Below are positions 54,467 to 63,016 of a stretch of DNA of 64,000 bases, piece by piece. Numbering within the stretch: position 1 is the stretch's first letter; the number at the start of each line of letters is the position of its first letter. The notes below the pieces were generated by a model, which was given only the letters and a program-made list of their open reading frames with translations, was not told the origin of the DNA and ran no database searches. The position numbers and the translations under genes were made by a program. The stretch is from Fusibacter ferrireducens (lineage in GTDB: Bacteria > Bacillota > Clostridia > Peptostreptococcales > Acidaminobacteraceae): the NCBI RefSeq assembly GCF_015352425.1, contig NZ_JADKNH010000002.1:357169-421168 (forward strand), read 5' to 3'.

Positions 54467-56257
54467 CTAGGCTTTACTCAGCATCTGATGGTAATACCCC
54501 TGTTGACGCATAAGACTTTCATGATTGCCCTGCTCTATGATTTGTCCATCCTTTACAACGAGTATGAGATCAGCGTCCCGGATGGTGCTCAACCGATGGG
54601 CAATGATCACTGAAGTCCGTCCTTTTTGAAGCTCAGTCATGGCTTTTGTGACTTCCTTTTCCGTCTTTAAATCCACACTACTGGTGGCTTCATCGAGAAT
54701 TAGGATTTTAGGATTTGCCATAAGTGCCCTTGCAATGGTAATGAGCTGGCGTTCACCTTGACTGATATTCAGCCCACCAAAAGTCAACTTGGTCTCATAC
54801 TTATGAGGTAATTTATTGATCATATCATGAACCCCGGTGAGCTTTGTGGCAGCTTTGATTTCTGCGTCAGTGGCATCGAGCTTGCCATAGCGAATATTGT
54901 CATAAATCGTGCCACTGAAAAGATATGAATCCTGCAATACAATGCCAAATTGACTTAGATAATATGCATAATCATACTCTAATATATTTTTACCATCCAC
55001 ACGGATTTGTCCCTCATTTGCTCTGTAAAAATTGGAAAGCAAATTGACAATGGAAGTCTTACCCGCACCTGTTGGCCCCACAATCGCCACACGTTGACCC
55101 TTGAGAAGTTCAAAATTGATATCTTTTAGGACGGGGACATCTGATTCATATCTAAAAGAAACCGATTCAAACGCAATATGCCCTTCAACTGGCGGTTTTT
55201 CAGTACTGAACGTTTTTATTTCCTCAACTTCATCCAAGATTTCAAAGACTCGCTCTGCACCTGCCACAGCTGACATCAAACTATTATAAATAAACGCAAG
55301 CTCATTGAGCGGACGTACAAACTGTCTCGAATAGGCTATAAAACTGGTGACTACCCCCACTGTCACATGTCCCTTTATCACCAAATAACCGCCTAAAAGC
55401 CCCACTATGGAAAACGTCAAATTGTTGATGACATTCATCAGCGGCATCAAGAGGCCACTCCAAATTTGAGCCGCTCGACCATAGTGATAGGCCTCTTTAT
55501 TTGCTATTTTAAACCGTTTGAGCATGTTGTCCTCATTGCCAAAGGTTTGAATGATATCAAGGCCATAGACCGTTTCTTCCACCATTGCATTTATTTTACC
55601 CAATGCCTTTTGCTGTCCTTTAAATTGATGGATGGTTTTCTTAGAAATCATTTTAGATAAACCAAAGATAAGGGGCACACTGAAGAGTACCGCCAATGCC
55701 AAAATAGAGTTCATCCAGAACATCAACACGGTAATCCCTACCACCGTATAGGTACTTCTCAGAAAAGTAATTGTTGCTTGAGTCATGACACTACTCACTG
55801 CATCAATGTCATTTGTAAAACGACTCATGATATCCCCATGAGCGTGCTTATCAAAGTAGGCAAGAGACAGAGACTCCATCTTCTGAAAGAGTTGAGTTCT
55901 AAGCTTATGGACGACGTTTTGAGAAGCTTTTGTCACCATAAACTCACCCAACCAATTTAAAAATGAAATCAACACATAAGTACACAGTAACATTACAACC
56001 AGTGTGGTGAGCAATAATGTCTCTTCGTTTATAATGGCATCGGTGGCCCTTCCGATCATATAAGGCACGGTGATTGTGCCTGTCGTAGCAACGATCACCA
56101 TAACCACAGCCGAAACAAGTGCTTTTTTCTCAGACATAAAAGTTTCTAAAAGTCTCTTTAAGGTCTCTTTGAGTGATTTAGGCCTCACTTTGTTTCCAAA
56201 TCGGCTTGACGCTCGGGACATACCACCCATATTGCCCTTTTTAGAACTTTGAGTCAT
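54467..56257 (-). CDS. ABC exporter, fused permease/ATPase, second subunit
   Basis: A 596-residue half transporter: six membrane helices (about 45-330) followed by an ATPase domain with Walker A GPTGAGKTS, Q-loop VLQDSYLFSGT, signature ISQGERQ (Q in place of the second G of LSGGQ), Walker B ILILDEATSS and H-loop IAHRL. It forms a heterodimer with the product of the upstream gene, whose stop codon it overlaps by 17 bp. The start at 56257 is preceded by GGAGGTGGTGACC. The N-terminal basic stretch (SSRFGNKVRPKSLKETLK) is cytosolic. Related heterodimers export drugs, lipids or peptides; the cargo is unknown. Confidence 0.9.
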   Translation of the reverse strand: MTQSSKKGNMGGMSRASSRFGNKVRPKSLKETLKRLLETFMSEKKALVSAVVMVIVATTGTITVPYMIGRATDAIINEETLLLTTLVVMLLCTYVLISFLNWLGEFMVTKASQNVVHKLRTQLFQKMESLSLAYFDKHAHGDIMSRFTNDIDAVSSVMTQATITFLRSTYTVVGITVLMFWMNSILALAVLFSVPLIFGLSKMISKKTIHQFKGQQKALGKINAMVEETVYGLDIIQTFGNEDNMLKRFKIANKEAYHYGRAAQIWSGLLMPLMNVINNLTFSIVGLLGGYLVIKGHVTVGVVTSFIAYSRQFVRPLNELAFIYNSLMSAVAGAERVFEILDEVEEIKTFSTEKPPVEGHIAFESVSFRYESDVPVLKDINFELLKGQRVAIVGPTGAGKTSIVNLLSNFYRANEGQIRVDGKNILEYDYAYYLSQFGIVLQDSYLFSGTIYDNIRYGKLDATDAEIKAATKLTGVHDMINKLPHKYETKLTFGGLNISQGERQLITIARALMANPKILILDEATSSVDLKTEKEVTKAMTELQKGRTSVIIAHRLSTIRDADLILVVKDGQIIEQGNHESLMRQQGYYHQMLSKA

Positions 56258-57971
56258 GGTCACCACCTCCATTTTGTCCAAGTTCAGCTTGATATATTGC
56301 AAGATAAATTGGAGATGTCTCTAGAAGTTCTTCGTGAGTTCCAAAAGCTTCAACTTCACCATTATTGAGTATAATGATACGATCAAGATCCATTACAGAA
56401 CTGATTTTCTGTGCCACGACAATTAAGGTTAAATCTCCCAGATCTCTCAAATGTTGCTTAAGCGCTCTCTCTGTCAGCACATCAAGCGCACTGGTGGAAT
56501 CATCTAAAATCAATATTTTAGGCTGATGAATAATCGCTCTTGCTATGGATAGACGCTGTTTTTCACCGCCTGATATGTTGACGCCATTCTTTCCAATAAG
56601 CGTTTCAAGCTGATCAGGCATTGCAGTGACGAATGGCTTTGCCATTGCAATCTCAAGCGCACGCCACATCTCTGCTTCAGAGGCGTTTTCAGAGCCATAT
56701 CTTAAATTATCTGCAATACTGCCTGTAAAAAGCATATTGTTTTGAGGGACATAGGCAATGTTCTTTTTCAAAAAATCACTGGAAATTTGATCTAAAGGGA
56801 TGCCGCCGATCTTAACTGCTCCTGATGAGGATTTTAGAATCCCATTTATGAGTCTGATCAATGTCGTTTTACCTGATCCCGTACTACCTAGAATACCAAT
56901 GGACGCGCCATATTCTATATTAAAATTTAAATCTTTTAAAGTCTCTTCCCCTTCACCAAATCGAAATGAAACGTTATCAAATGTCAGATGAAGTGCTTCT
57001 GGCATTTGAACGGCTTTCATCTCTTCTATATCCTCATAAGCAATCACCTCTGAAATTCTTGCGGCAGACGTTTTCGCCCTTACAAACACATTAAAAACAC
57101 GTGTAATGACAGATAATGCAAAATAGAACTGTGTCATGTAATTGATAAAAGCCACAATCTCTCCAACGCCAATTTCACCCGAGTGCACCCAGGCACTTCC
57201 CTTGTAGAGCACTGCCACAATTGCCATATTGACTATCAGTAAAATCACAGGGCCAAAAGCTGCCATGATTCGCATCGTTCTCGTGGTAATCTGTCTTAAG
57301 TCATCACTTATTAAGTGAAATTTTTGATTTTCATAATCAAAGCGATTAAAGGCTTTCACAGTTCGAATGCCACTTAAAAATTCCATAGTGTTCTGGTTTA
57401 ATCGATCCACAACCTTTTGAATTCGAGCGTAAAGAGGATAGCCAATCTTTAAGTTTACGCTCACAAGCACAATTGCCAAGGGAATTACCGCAAGATACAC
57501 GCTTAAAAATCGCCTATTGAGATTTAAAACCATAATAAAACTGCCAATTGCAAGTAAAGGCGCTTTTAAAAAAATGCGCATAAGACCATTGATGAAGAGT
57601 TGAACTTGAGTCACATCACTGGTCAATCTGGTAATTAAGGACCCTCTTTCCATCCCCTCTACTTTGAGCATGGGAAAAGTCAATAATTTTTCATAGAGCA
57701 TTTCTCTGAGTTCCATTGCAATGGAAAAAGAAACATTGGAAGAAAGCCAATTGCGCATTAATGCACCAACCATACCTATACACGTCATACCGAGCATTAG
57801 TCCCCCATAATGTGCGATAAGTGCCATATTTTCTTCAACAATGCCTTGATCAATTAGCTTGGACACCAGCATGGGCTGCATCAGATCCGAAAAAGTCTCA
57901 AGCCCAAGAAATGCCACAGCCATTAAGAAAGAACTCCAATGTTTTTTTATAAACTGTCCATATGCTTTCAA
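56241..57971 (-). CDS. ABC exporter, fused permease/ATPase, first subunit
   Basis: A 576-residue half transporter with six helices (about 10-310) and an ATPase domain: Walker A GSTGSGKTT, Q-loop VPQNNMLFTGS, signature ISGGEKQ, Walker B ILILDDSTSALD (Asp instead of Glu, the degenerate-site feature of one subunit in heterodimeric exporters) and VAQKIS where the switch His would be (Gln). So this subunit carries the degenerate catalytic residues while its partner has Glu and His. The start is TTG at 57971 with GAGGGGGCAGTA upstream. Forms the LmrCD-like pair with the following gene. Confidence 0.9.
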   Translation of the reverse strand: MKAYGQFIKKHWSSFLMAVAFLGLETFSDLMQPMLVSKLIDQGIVEENMALIAHYGGLMLGMTCIGMVGALMRNWLSSNVSFSIAMELREMLYEKLLTFPMLKVEGMERGSLITRLTSDVTQVQLFINGLMRIFLKAPLLAIGSFIMVLNLNRRFLSVYLAVIPLAIVLVSVNLKIGYPLYARIQKVVDRLNQNTMEFLSGIRTVKAFNRFDYENQKFHLISDDLRQITTRTMRIMAAFGPVILLIVNMAIVAVLYKGSAWVHSGEIGVGEIVAFINYMTQFYFALSVITRVFNVFVRAKTSAARISEVIAYEDIEEMKAVQMPEALHLTFDNVSFRFGEGEETLKDLNFNIEYGASIGILGSTGSGKTTLIRLINGILKSSSGAVKIGGIPLDQISSDFLKKNIAYVPQNNMLFTGSIADNLRYGSENASEAEMWRALEIAMAKPFVTAMPDQLETLIGKNGVNISGGEKQRLSIARAIIHQPKILILDDSTSALDVLTERALKQHLRDLGDLTLIVVAQKISSVMDLDRIIILNNGEVEAFGTHEELLETSPIYLAIYQAELGQNGGGDHDSKF

Positions 57972-58100
57972 TACTGCCCCCTCATAAAGACTTTATATAA
58001 TGCATAAATTATATCATTTTTCTCTCTGTCTGCGTTATTCATGTGCCCATTTTTAGCCATAAATTTTCTTGGCGTCTGTAAAATGCTACCTTGTTGCATT

Positions 58101-58200
58101 AACAACATTTGAGTCATCATTCGATGCCTCAAAACGATTTTCGCTGACGCTGTTTGAAGGTGAACATCCCTCAGCACAGCTTATGGCTCAAATCTTGTTG
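58101..58200 (+). repeat. 100-bp hairpin repeat, single full copy
   Basis: Starts AACAACATTTGAG and ends GGCTCAAATCTTGTTG. Hairpin 1 is TTTGAG / CTCAAA, and hairpin 2 pairs GCTGTTTGAGGG with CCCTCAGC-ACAGC (one G-to-A change inside GAAGG). Short direct repeats CTTGTTGCATTAA flank it (58089 and 58195), so a second copy may have been lost or the ends duplicated. Confidence 0.85.
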
Positions 58201-58212
58201 CATTAATAACAA

Positions 58213-58238
58213 AGGGACATTGCGATCACAATGTCCCT
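58213..58238 (-). terminator. Hairpin after the M20-type peptidase gene
   Basis: Perfect arms AGGGACATTG and CAATGTCCCT around 6 nt, 10 bp after the stop codon at 58248. The minus-strand tail is only moderately T-rich. Confidence 0.7.
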
Positions 58239-58247
58239 GAATAAATT

Positions 58248-59525
58248 CTATTTTCTCTTTTTCAATATGGGGTTCGATATGCCTTTGACACCTAAAAGTG
58301 CCAAAGTCGTTAAAAAGTGTTTTTGAGGTCCTTGGTAAGAGCCCTTGGGTTCATACCATTCCTCGAGCGTATGAACACCACCTGCCCTGCCGCCAAAACC
58401 CACTTGTATTGCAGGAATGCCAAGACTAATTGGGTAATTCGCATCCGTACTCCCCGCTTCTGCCACTTCATAAGCATGTCCTAAGAGTTCAGCTGCGATA
58501 CAGCTTACTTGAACAATGGGTTCCGAAGGCTCTAGTGCTCCTGAAGGACGATCACCGATCATTTCAAAATGTACAGCAACCGCATCACGTTGCCACCTGT
58601 TATTTTCTTGTTCTACTGCAGCCTTTATCTTTTCAACAATTTCCGATTCCAATGACAATAGGGCATCATGTGCATTGGATCTGATATCCAAAAGCATCGT
58701 TGCATGACCTGCAATGGAATTGATGGATGTACCACCAGATACCACGCCCACTGTAAATGTCGTCTTAGGATGTTCAGGCGGCACCAGATCAGATATGCTT
58801 GCAATTGCTCTTCCCATAGCGTGAACAGCGCTAGGATTTCCAAAATCATTAAAGCTGTGTCCACCTTTACACTGATAAGTCACACGATATCGATGACTCC
58901 CAGTCCCCTTATATCTGACTCTGCCTATGTAACCTCCATCAGGCGTCATGTACCCATCAAAAGGTGCATTGTCTCTAAAGAGGTGTTTTATGCCCTTTAA
59001 ATCACCTTCACCTTCTTCACATACGTTACCACAGACCACAAGTGTTCCCATCAGCTCTATGGATGCAGATTTTATTGCACGCGCCACAGCAAGAATTTCA
59101 GCTAATCCGCGTGTGTTGTCCGATATGCCCGGTGCACATAGCCTTTCAGCTTCATGGCGCACTTTTGTATCGGTATCCAAGTCAAACACGGTGTCCAAGT
59201 GTGCAGACAAGAGCAATACAGGACCTTCTTTATCCCCATGAATAAACCCTAAAACATTTCCAACTTCATCTATCTGAACATCTTCAAGTCCCAGTTCTAT
59301 TAACCGTCTTTTAAAATCGATGCCCCTAGCTTGTTCATGATGAGATGGCGCATTAATTTCGCAAATCTCAATTTGATCTTGTATCGTCACGTTATCTGTT
59401 GCTCTAATGCTTTCAAGAACAGCTTCAACCTTTGGGTGTTTTCTCAGCACTTCCATAGTTGCCACAATGTCTGGTGAAAATTGATTTTGATCTCCATTTT
59501 GATCTCTATTTTGATCCAAATTCAT
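58248..59525 (-). CDS. M20-family zinc peptidase (PepT/ArgE-like)
   Basis: A 425-residue metallopeptidase. LLSAHLDTVFDLDTDTK supplies the first His/Asp, CAPGISDNTRGLAEILAVARAI the bridging Asp, CGNVCEEGEGDLKGI the catalytic Glu pair and EAGSTDANYPISLGIPAIQVGFGG the later ligands. The lid domain lies between about 200 and 320. The start at 59525 (GAGGAGCAGACCT upstream) gives a normal N terminus beginning with a short DQN-rich repeat (about residues 3-14) that comes from tandem GATCAAAAT-like triplets. The frame runs 65 codons further without start signals. It lies just downstream of zur on the same strand and could be zinc-linked (inference only). Confidence 0.85.
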   Translation of the reverse strand: MNLDQNRDQNGDQNQFSPDIVATMEVLRKHPKVEAVLESIRATDNVTIQDQIEICEINAPSHHEQARGIDFKRRLIELGLEDVQIDEVGNVLGFIHGDKEGPVLLLSAHLDTVFDLDTDTKVRHEAERLCAPGISDNTRGLAEILAVARAIKSASIELMGTLVVCGNVCEEGEGDLKGIKHLFRDNAPFDGYMTPDGGYIGRVRYKGTGSHRYRVTYQCKGGHSFNDFGNPSAVHAMGRAIASISDLVPPEHPKTTFTVGVVSGGTSINSIAGHATMLLDIRSNAHDALLSLESEIVEKIKAAVEQENNRWQRDAVAVHFEMIGDRPSGALEPSEPIVQVSCIAAELLGHAYEVAEAGSTDANYPISLGIPAIQVGFGGRAGGVHTLEEWYEPKGSYQGPQKHFLTTLALLGVKGISNPILKKRK

Positions 59526-59726
59526 AGGTCTGCTCCTCATATAATTGTATTGGCAAGGCATTGAAAAAAAAATTCTAAACGACACCTTGCAATCTATTTT
59601 AACATTTTTAATCGGCTCAATACAATTTATCTCAGGCATAAGCGTCACCTTTTTTATCAAAGCATGGCATATGAATTCAAATATATTTGCAATTTGAAAG
59701 TCTCTTACAAGAGCTCGCACCGCCCT

Positions 59727-60152
59727 TTATTGTTTACAGTCTGAACAATAGCCATATAACTCAACTTTGTGGCTCACGATATCAATATTTAATTTTTCTT
59801 CTAGATATTTTCCAAACTTTTCAATTGGGCATTCATAGATAGGGATATTGCGTTTACATTTCAGACAAATCAAGTAATGTTTATGCTCCATGCGATTTCG
59901 CTCATAGAGAGCCTTATTCATATCTCCAATATAATTTTTAGTTGCTAATCCTTTAACTGTAAACAGCTCCAAAACTCTGTATACCGTTGACAAATTCATT
60001 GAAACTTCTGCTTCCAATATTTTCTGATAAAGTGCTTCAGCGGTTAAAGGCTGCTCTGAGGCATTCAGCAATTCTAAAATAATTGCCCTCTGTTTAGAGT
60101 ACTTTATACCAACATTGATAAAAACCTTTTTACATGTTTCCATTTGTTTCAT
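59727..60152 (-). CDS. zur: Fur-family repressor, probable Zur
   Basis: A 141-residue Fur-family regulator with an N-terminal winged helix (KYSKQRAIILELLNASEQPLTAEALYQKIL and STVYRVLELFTVKGL) and a C-terminal dimerisation domain. Structural zinc cysteines are LICLKCKRN and, at the end, GYCSDCKQ. Placement directly after znuCB (50 bp) and a matching palindromic box upstream of the divergent znu operons support a zinc-sensing role. The start at 60152 has GGGAGCCCGTTCT upstream. Zur specificity rather than Fur or PerR is inferred from context. Confidence 0.87.
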   Translation of the reverse strand: MKQMETCKKVFINVGIKYSKQRAIILELLNASEQPLTAEALYQKILEAEVSMNLSTVYRVLELFTVKGLATKNYIGDMNKALYERNRMEHKHYLICLKCKRNIPIYECPIEKFGKYLEEKLNIDIVSHKVELYGYCSDCKQ

Positions 60153-60202
60153 AGAACGGGCTCCCTTCATCTTTAAATCACTTTACATCTACATCGCTCA
60201 AA

Positions 60203-61009
60203 TCACTTCTGCCTGATATGATCTTTGAATTTTTGAAAGACAATGACACAGAGCAAGGTTACCACTGACATGATTGCCGTCACACCACCTGGTGCCGCAT
60301 CCATGTAGTAAGAAATAAACAACCCGGAAATAAGGTTGATCATGCTGATTAAAATCGAAAATGCCAATGTCGCTTTAAAACCCTTATTGAGTTGTAAAGC
60401 TGTAGCTGGTGGCAATGCAATAAGCGAGCTCAGTACAAGCACGCCAACAATCTGTATTGAAACCGAAATCGTCGCCGCCACGAGAAGTGCAAAAATGTAG
60501 TTGATCCACTTGACTTTTACACCTGCAATTTTCGCACCGTCTTCATCAAATGTGATAAAAACCAACTGATTATAAAAGATGGCAATCACAGCTATCGAGA
60601 ATAAACTCAGCGCTAGAACGGTCCACAAATCCACACGTGTTACGGTTAAAATACTGCCAAATAGAAATGTCTCAACATTGGCATGTGCGTGTCCAGAGCT
60701 GATAATCGTTATGGCAATACCCACCGAAAGTGACAGAATCACCGATAGAATTAACTCTGCATATTTTTTATAGTATGTCCTCAGAATTTCAATCAATACC
60801 CCAAATACGGATGTGGTCACAAAAGCACTTATAATCGGATTGTAACCCAGCATCAATCCAATGGCCACACCTGCCAAAGAGGAATGGGCCAAAGTATCTC
60901 CAATCATGGAATATCTTCTCAAAACTAAAAACATCCCCACCACAGGACAAAGAATAGAAATCAAAAGCGCTATTATAAAAGCATTTTGCATAAAGCTATA
61001 TTGAAACAT
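60203..61009 (-). CDS. znuB: Zinc ABC transporter permease
   Basis: A 268-residue integral membrane protein with eight or so helices of the ABC-3 metal permease family. MFQYSFMQNAFIIALLISILCPVVGMFLVLRRYSMIGDTLAHSSLAGVAIG is the conserved N-terminal half motif (broken here for brevity into its recognisable parts RRYSMIGDTLAH and SLAGVAIG), and GVLVLSSLIALPPATA lies near the C terminus. The gene overlaps znuC by 14 bp and is followed by zur, so the three form one operon. It imports Zn2+ together with ZnuC and the ZnuA encoded on the other strand. Confidence 0.93.
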   Translation of the reverse strand: MFQYSFMQNAFIIALLISILCPVVGMFLVLRRYSMIGDTLAHSSLAGVAIGLMLGYNPIISAFVTTSVFGVLIEILRTYYKKYAELILSVILSLSVGIAITIISSGHAHANVETFLFGSILTVTRVDLWTVLALSLFSIAVIAIFYNQLVFITFDEDGAKIAGVKVKWINYIFALLVAATISVSIQIVGVLVLSSLIALPPATALQLNKGFKATLAFSILISMINLISGLFISYYMDAAPGGVTAIMSVVTLLCVIVFQKFKDHIRQK

Positions 61010-61679
61010 TGCCTCTACCTCCTGTGCTGGATTTCACATAATCATTGATGTAATCAACGGGTTTGCATAGATGTCCACCGCCATTTTTCAAATGATAGAT
61101 ATGAGAAGAATTATCCATTGCGGCCTTGAGATTGTGTTCAACTGAAATCACAGTAACTTCCTGCTCAACATTGATTTTTTTAATCAAACGATAGATTTCG
61201 TCTTGGCTGTTTATATCGATGCCACTGGACGGTTCGTCTAAAATCAGTAAATCTGGCTGTCCCATTAATGCACGTGCAATGAAGATCTTTTGTCTCTGCC
61301 CCCCAGACAAAGTGCCTATGAGCTTGTTTTTAAAGGCGCTCATATTCACGATTGCCAACGCGTTTTCAATACAGTTCTTGTCTTTAATCTTAAGTGTCTT
61401 GCGATAACTGTCCAATATCTCATAGACTGTAATTGGAAATTGTGTGTTCAAAGATTCAAACAATTGGGGAACATATCCAATTCTTGAAAAGTCATTTTTA
61501 AGATTGCCAGCAGTAGGGGGAATCATCTTTAAAATTAATTTCATCAAGGTACTCTTACCTGAACCGTTTTCACCCAGTACTGAAATGTAGTCTCCTCTGT
61601 TGACGACTAAGTTTATATCATTTAACACATACATCGACTGATTAGAATATGAAAAATATAGATTTCGGATTTCGATCAT
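60996..61679 (-). CDS. znuC: Zinc ABC transporter ATP-binding protein
   Basis: A 227-residue ABC ATPase: Walker A GENGSGKST, Q-loop YVPQ, signature LSGGQRQ, Walker B LLILDEPSSGID and the switch His in SVEHNLKAAM. This is the usual size for metal-type ABC ATPases. It is the first gene of the znuC-znuB-zur operon, with promoter and Zur box in the interval before znuA (61680-61786). Its stop overlaps the znuB start. Confidence 0.93.
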   Translation of the reverse strand: MIEIRNLYFSYSNQSMYVLNDINLVVNRGDYISVLGENGSGKSTLMKLILKMIPPTAGNLKNDFSRIGYVPQLFESLNTQFPITVYEILDSYRKTLKIKDKNCIENALAIVNMSAFKNKLIGTLSGGQRQKIFIARALMGQPDLLILDEPSSGIDINSQDEIYRLIKKINVEQEVTVISVEHNLKAAMDNSSHIYHLKNGGGHLCKPVDYINDYVKSSTGGRGNVSI

Positions 61680-61707
61680 ATCTTATGCCTTCCTTAAAAC
61701 TATTTTG

Positions 61708-61736
61708 TTGACAGGTCACTCTATATATTATATTAT
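61708..61736 (+). promoter_or_regulatory. znuA promoter
   Basis: TTGACA and TATTAT with 17-nt spacing (a TATAAT is three bases further on) lie directly upstream of the Zur box and about 50 bp before the znuA start. Confidence 0.7.
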
Positions 61737-61738
61737 AA

Positions 61739-61761
61739 TTGCAAATGCGAACCATTTGCAA
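61739..61761. promoter_or_regulatory. Zur box
   Basis: Perfect inverted repeat TTGCAAATG - 5 nt - CATTTGCAA in the znuC-znuA divergent interval. Position just after the znuA -10 fits repression of both operons by the Zur protein encoded at 59727-60152. The general layout matches Fur-family boxes; the exact sequence is specific to this organism. Confidence 0.85.
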
Positions 61762-61786
61762 CTAAAATATTGAAAGGAGTTCAAAA

Positions 61787-62725
61787 ATGTTAAAAAATTT
61801 AGCTGTTATTTTACTTACAATAAGTCTTTTACTCACACTTTCAGCTTGCAATAGCAATGTCGACAAAGATGTCTCACCAGCTCCATCAGAGGCTTCGAGT
61901 ACCGAACAAGGCAAGCTCAACGTAGTCGTCTCCTTTGATGCCATGAGAGAATTTGCCATAGCAGTAGGCAAAGATAAAATCAGCGTCCAATCGATTATTC
62001 CCGATGGTACTGAACCGCATAGTTTCTCACCTAAAGCATCTGATATTGAAACTTTAAATACGGCTCAATTATTTGTTTATAGTGGAATGGGCATGGAATC
62101 TGCTTGGGTGGATAAGACATTGGATGCAGTTGAAAACAGCGATCTTGTTGTGGTAGAAGCCTCACAAGGGGTTATCCCAATTAAATTTGCAGATGCAGAA
62201 GCTGAAGAAGATCACAGTGAATTCGATCCTCACGTTTGGCTCAGTTTAAAAAATGCTGAGATAGAAGCGGGTAATATCAAAAAAGCGCTCATAGAAATTG
62301 ATCCTTCTAACGAAACCTTTTATGAGACCAATTACTCTGAATTTCAAGCTCAATTAGAAACCCTGTATGATGATTATGCCACTAAACTGAGTACTGTATC
62401 CAATAAAAATTTTGTGACGGGACATGCGGCATTTGGCTATCTTTGCAGAGACTTCGGGTTGACACAAAATAGTGTTCAAGACGTCTTCGCAACTGGTGAA
62501 CCCAGTGCCAAAAAATTAAAAGAACTCGTGGAATACTGTATTGCAAACAATATAACGACAATATTTGTAGAAGATATGGTAAGTCCAAAAGTCTCTGAAA
62601 CACTTGCCAATGAAGTGGGTGCAAAAGTGGAAGTTATCTACACGATCGCTTCTCATGAAGATGGTAAGGATTATATCACGCGCATGACAGAAAATCTAGA
62701 AAAGATCTACGAAGCTCTAAAATAA
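61787..62725 (+). CDS. znuA: Zinc ABC transporter substrate-binding lipoprotein
   Basis: A 312-residue cluster A-I metal-binding protein. Signal peptide with lipobox LSAC, so the mature protein starts at Cys21 and is anchored in the membrane. Metal ligands by alignment: His in GTEPHSFSPKASD, His in SEFDPHVWLS, His in TGHAAFGYLCRDFG, and an acidic residue in VEDMVSPKVSE. The His-rich loop of many ZnuA proteins is reduced to a short acidic stretch (DAEAEEDHSEF). Divergent from znuCB-zur across the Zur box. A tandem repeat array begins directly after the stop codon. Confidence 0.93.
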   Translation: MLKNLAVILLTISLLLTLSACNSNVDKDVSPAPSEASSTEQGKLNVVVSFDAMREFAIAVGKDKISVQSIIPDGTEPHSFSPKASDIETLNTAQLFVYSGMGMESAWVDKTLDAVENSDLVVVEASQGVIPIKFADAEAEEDHSEFDPHVWLSLKNAEIEAGNIKKALIEIDPSNETFYETNYSEFQAQLETLYDDYATKLSTVSNKNFVTGHAAFGYLCRDFGLTQNSVQDVFATGEPSAKKLKELVEYCIANNITTIFVEDMVSPKVSETLANEVGAKVEVIYTIASHEDGKDYITRMTENLEKIYEALK

Positions 62726-62726
62726 T

Positions 62727-62945
62727 GGCTCAAATCTTGCGTACAACATTCTAGCCATCTCTCGATGACTCGAACCGATTTTCGCTGACGCTGTTTGAGG
62801 GTGAACATTCCTCGGCACAGCTTTTGGCTCAAATCTTGCATACAACAACATTTGTATCATCTCCGATGCCACAAAACGATTTTCGCTGACGCTGTTTGAG
62901 GGTGAACATTCCTCGGCACAGCTTTTGGCTCAAATCTTGTTGTTT
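62727..62945 (+). repeat. Tandem array of the 100-bp hairpin repeat
   Basis: Three right ends (GGCTCAAATCTTG at 62727, 62826 and 62927) and two full units (62743-62839 and 62842-62945) give a period of about 100 bp. The first right end directly follows the znuA stop codon. In the second full unit hairpin 1 is TTTGT / ACAAA in place of TTTGAG / CTCAAA of the copy at 58101, a compensating change. Both units carry the same hairpin-2 variant (GAGGG / CCTC with TGAACATT loop). Confidence 0.88.
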
Positions 62946-62950
62946 TAAAA

Positions 62951-62996
62951 AAAATCCATTGGAAATAGGTTGTATTGCCTACTTTCAATGGATTTT
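62951..62996. terminator. Bidirectional terminator between znuA and the helicase gene
   Basis: Arms AAAATCCATTG and CAATGGATTTT with inner TAGG/CCTA pairing, between convergent genes ending at 62725 and 63017. A and T runs flank both sides. Confidence 0.85.
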
Positions 62997-63016
62997 AATT
63001 ATTATCAAATGGAGGG

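Noticed and set aside
57968-58177. 69-codon minus-strand reading frame before the ABC genes
   Set aside because: Half of it is the 100-bp repeat read backwards and the rest is a promoter-like AT-rich region. No start signal.
59484-59525. Short DQN triplet repeat as a separate repeat element
   Set aside because: It is only three imperfect units inside the start of the M20 peptidase gene, probably slippage, not a dispersed element.
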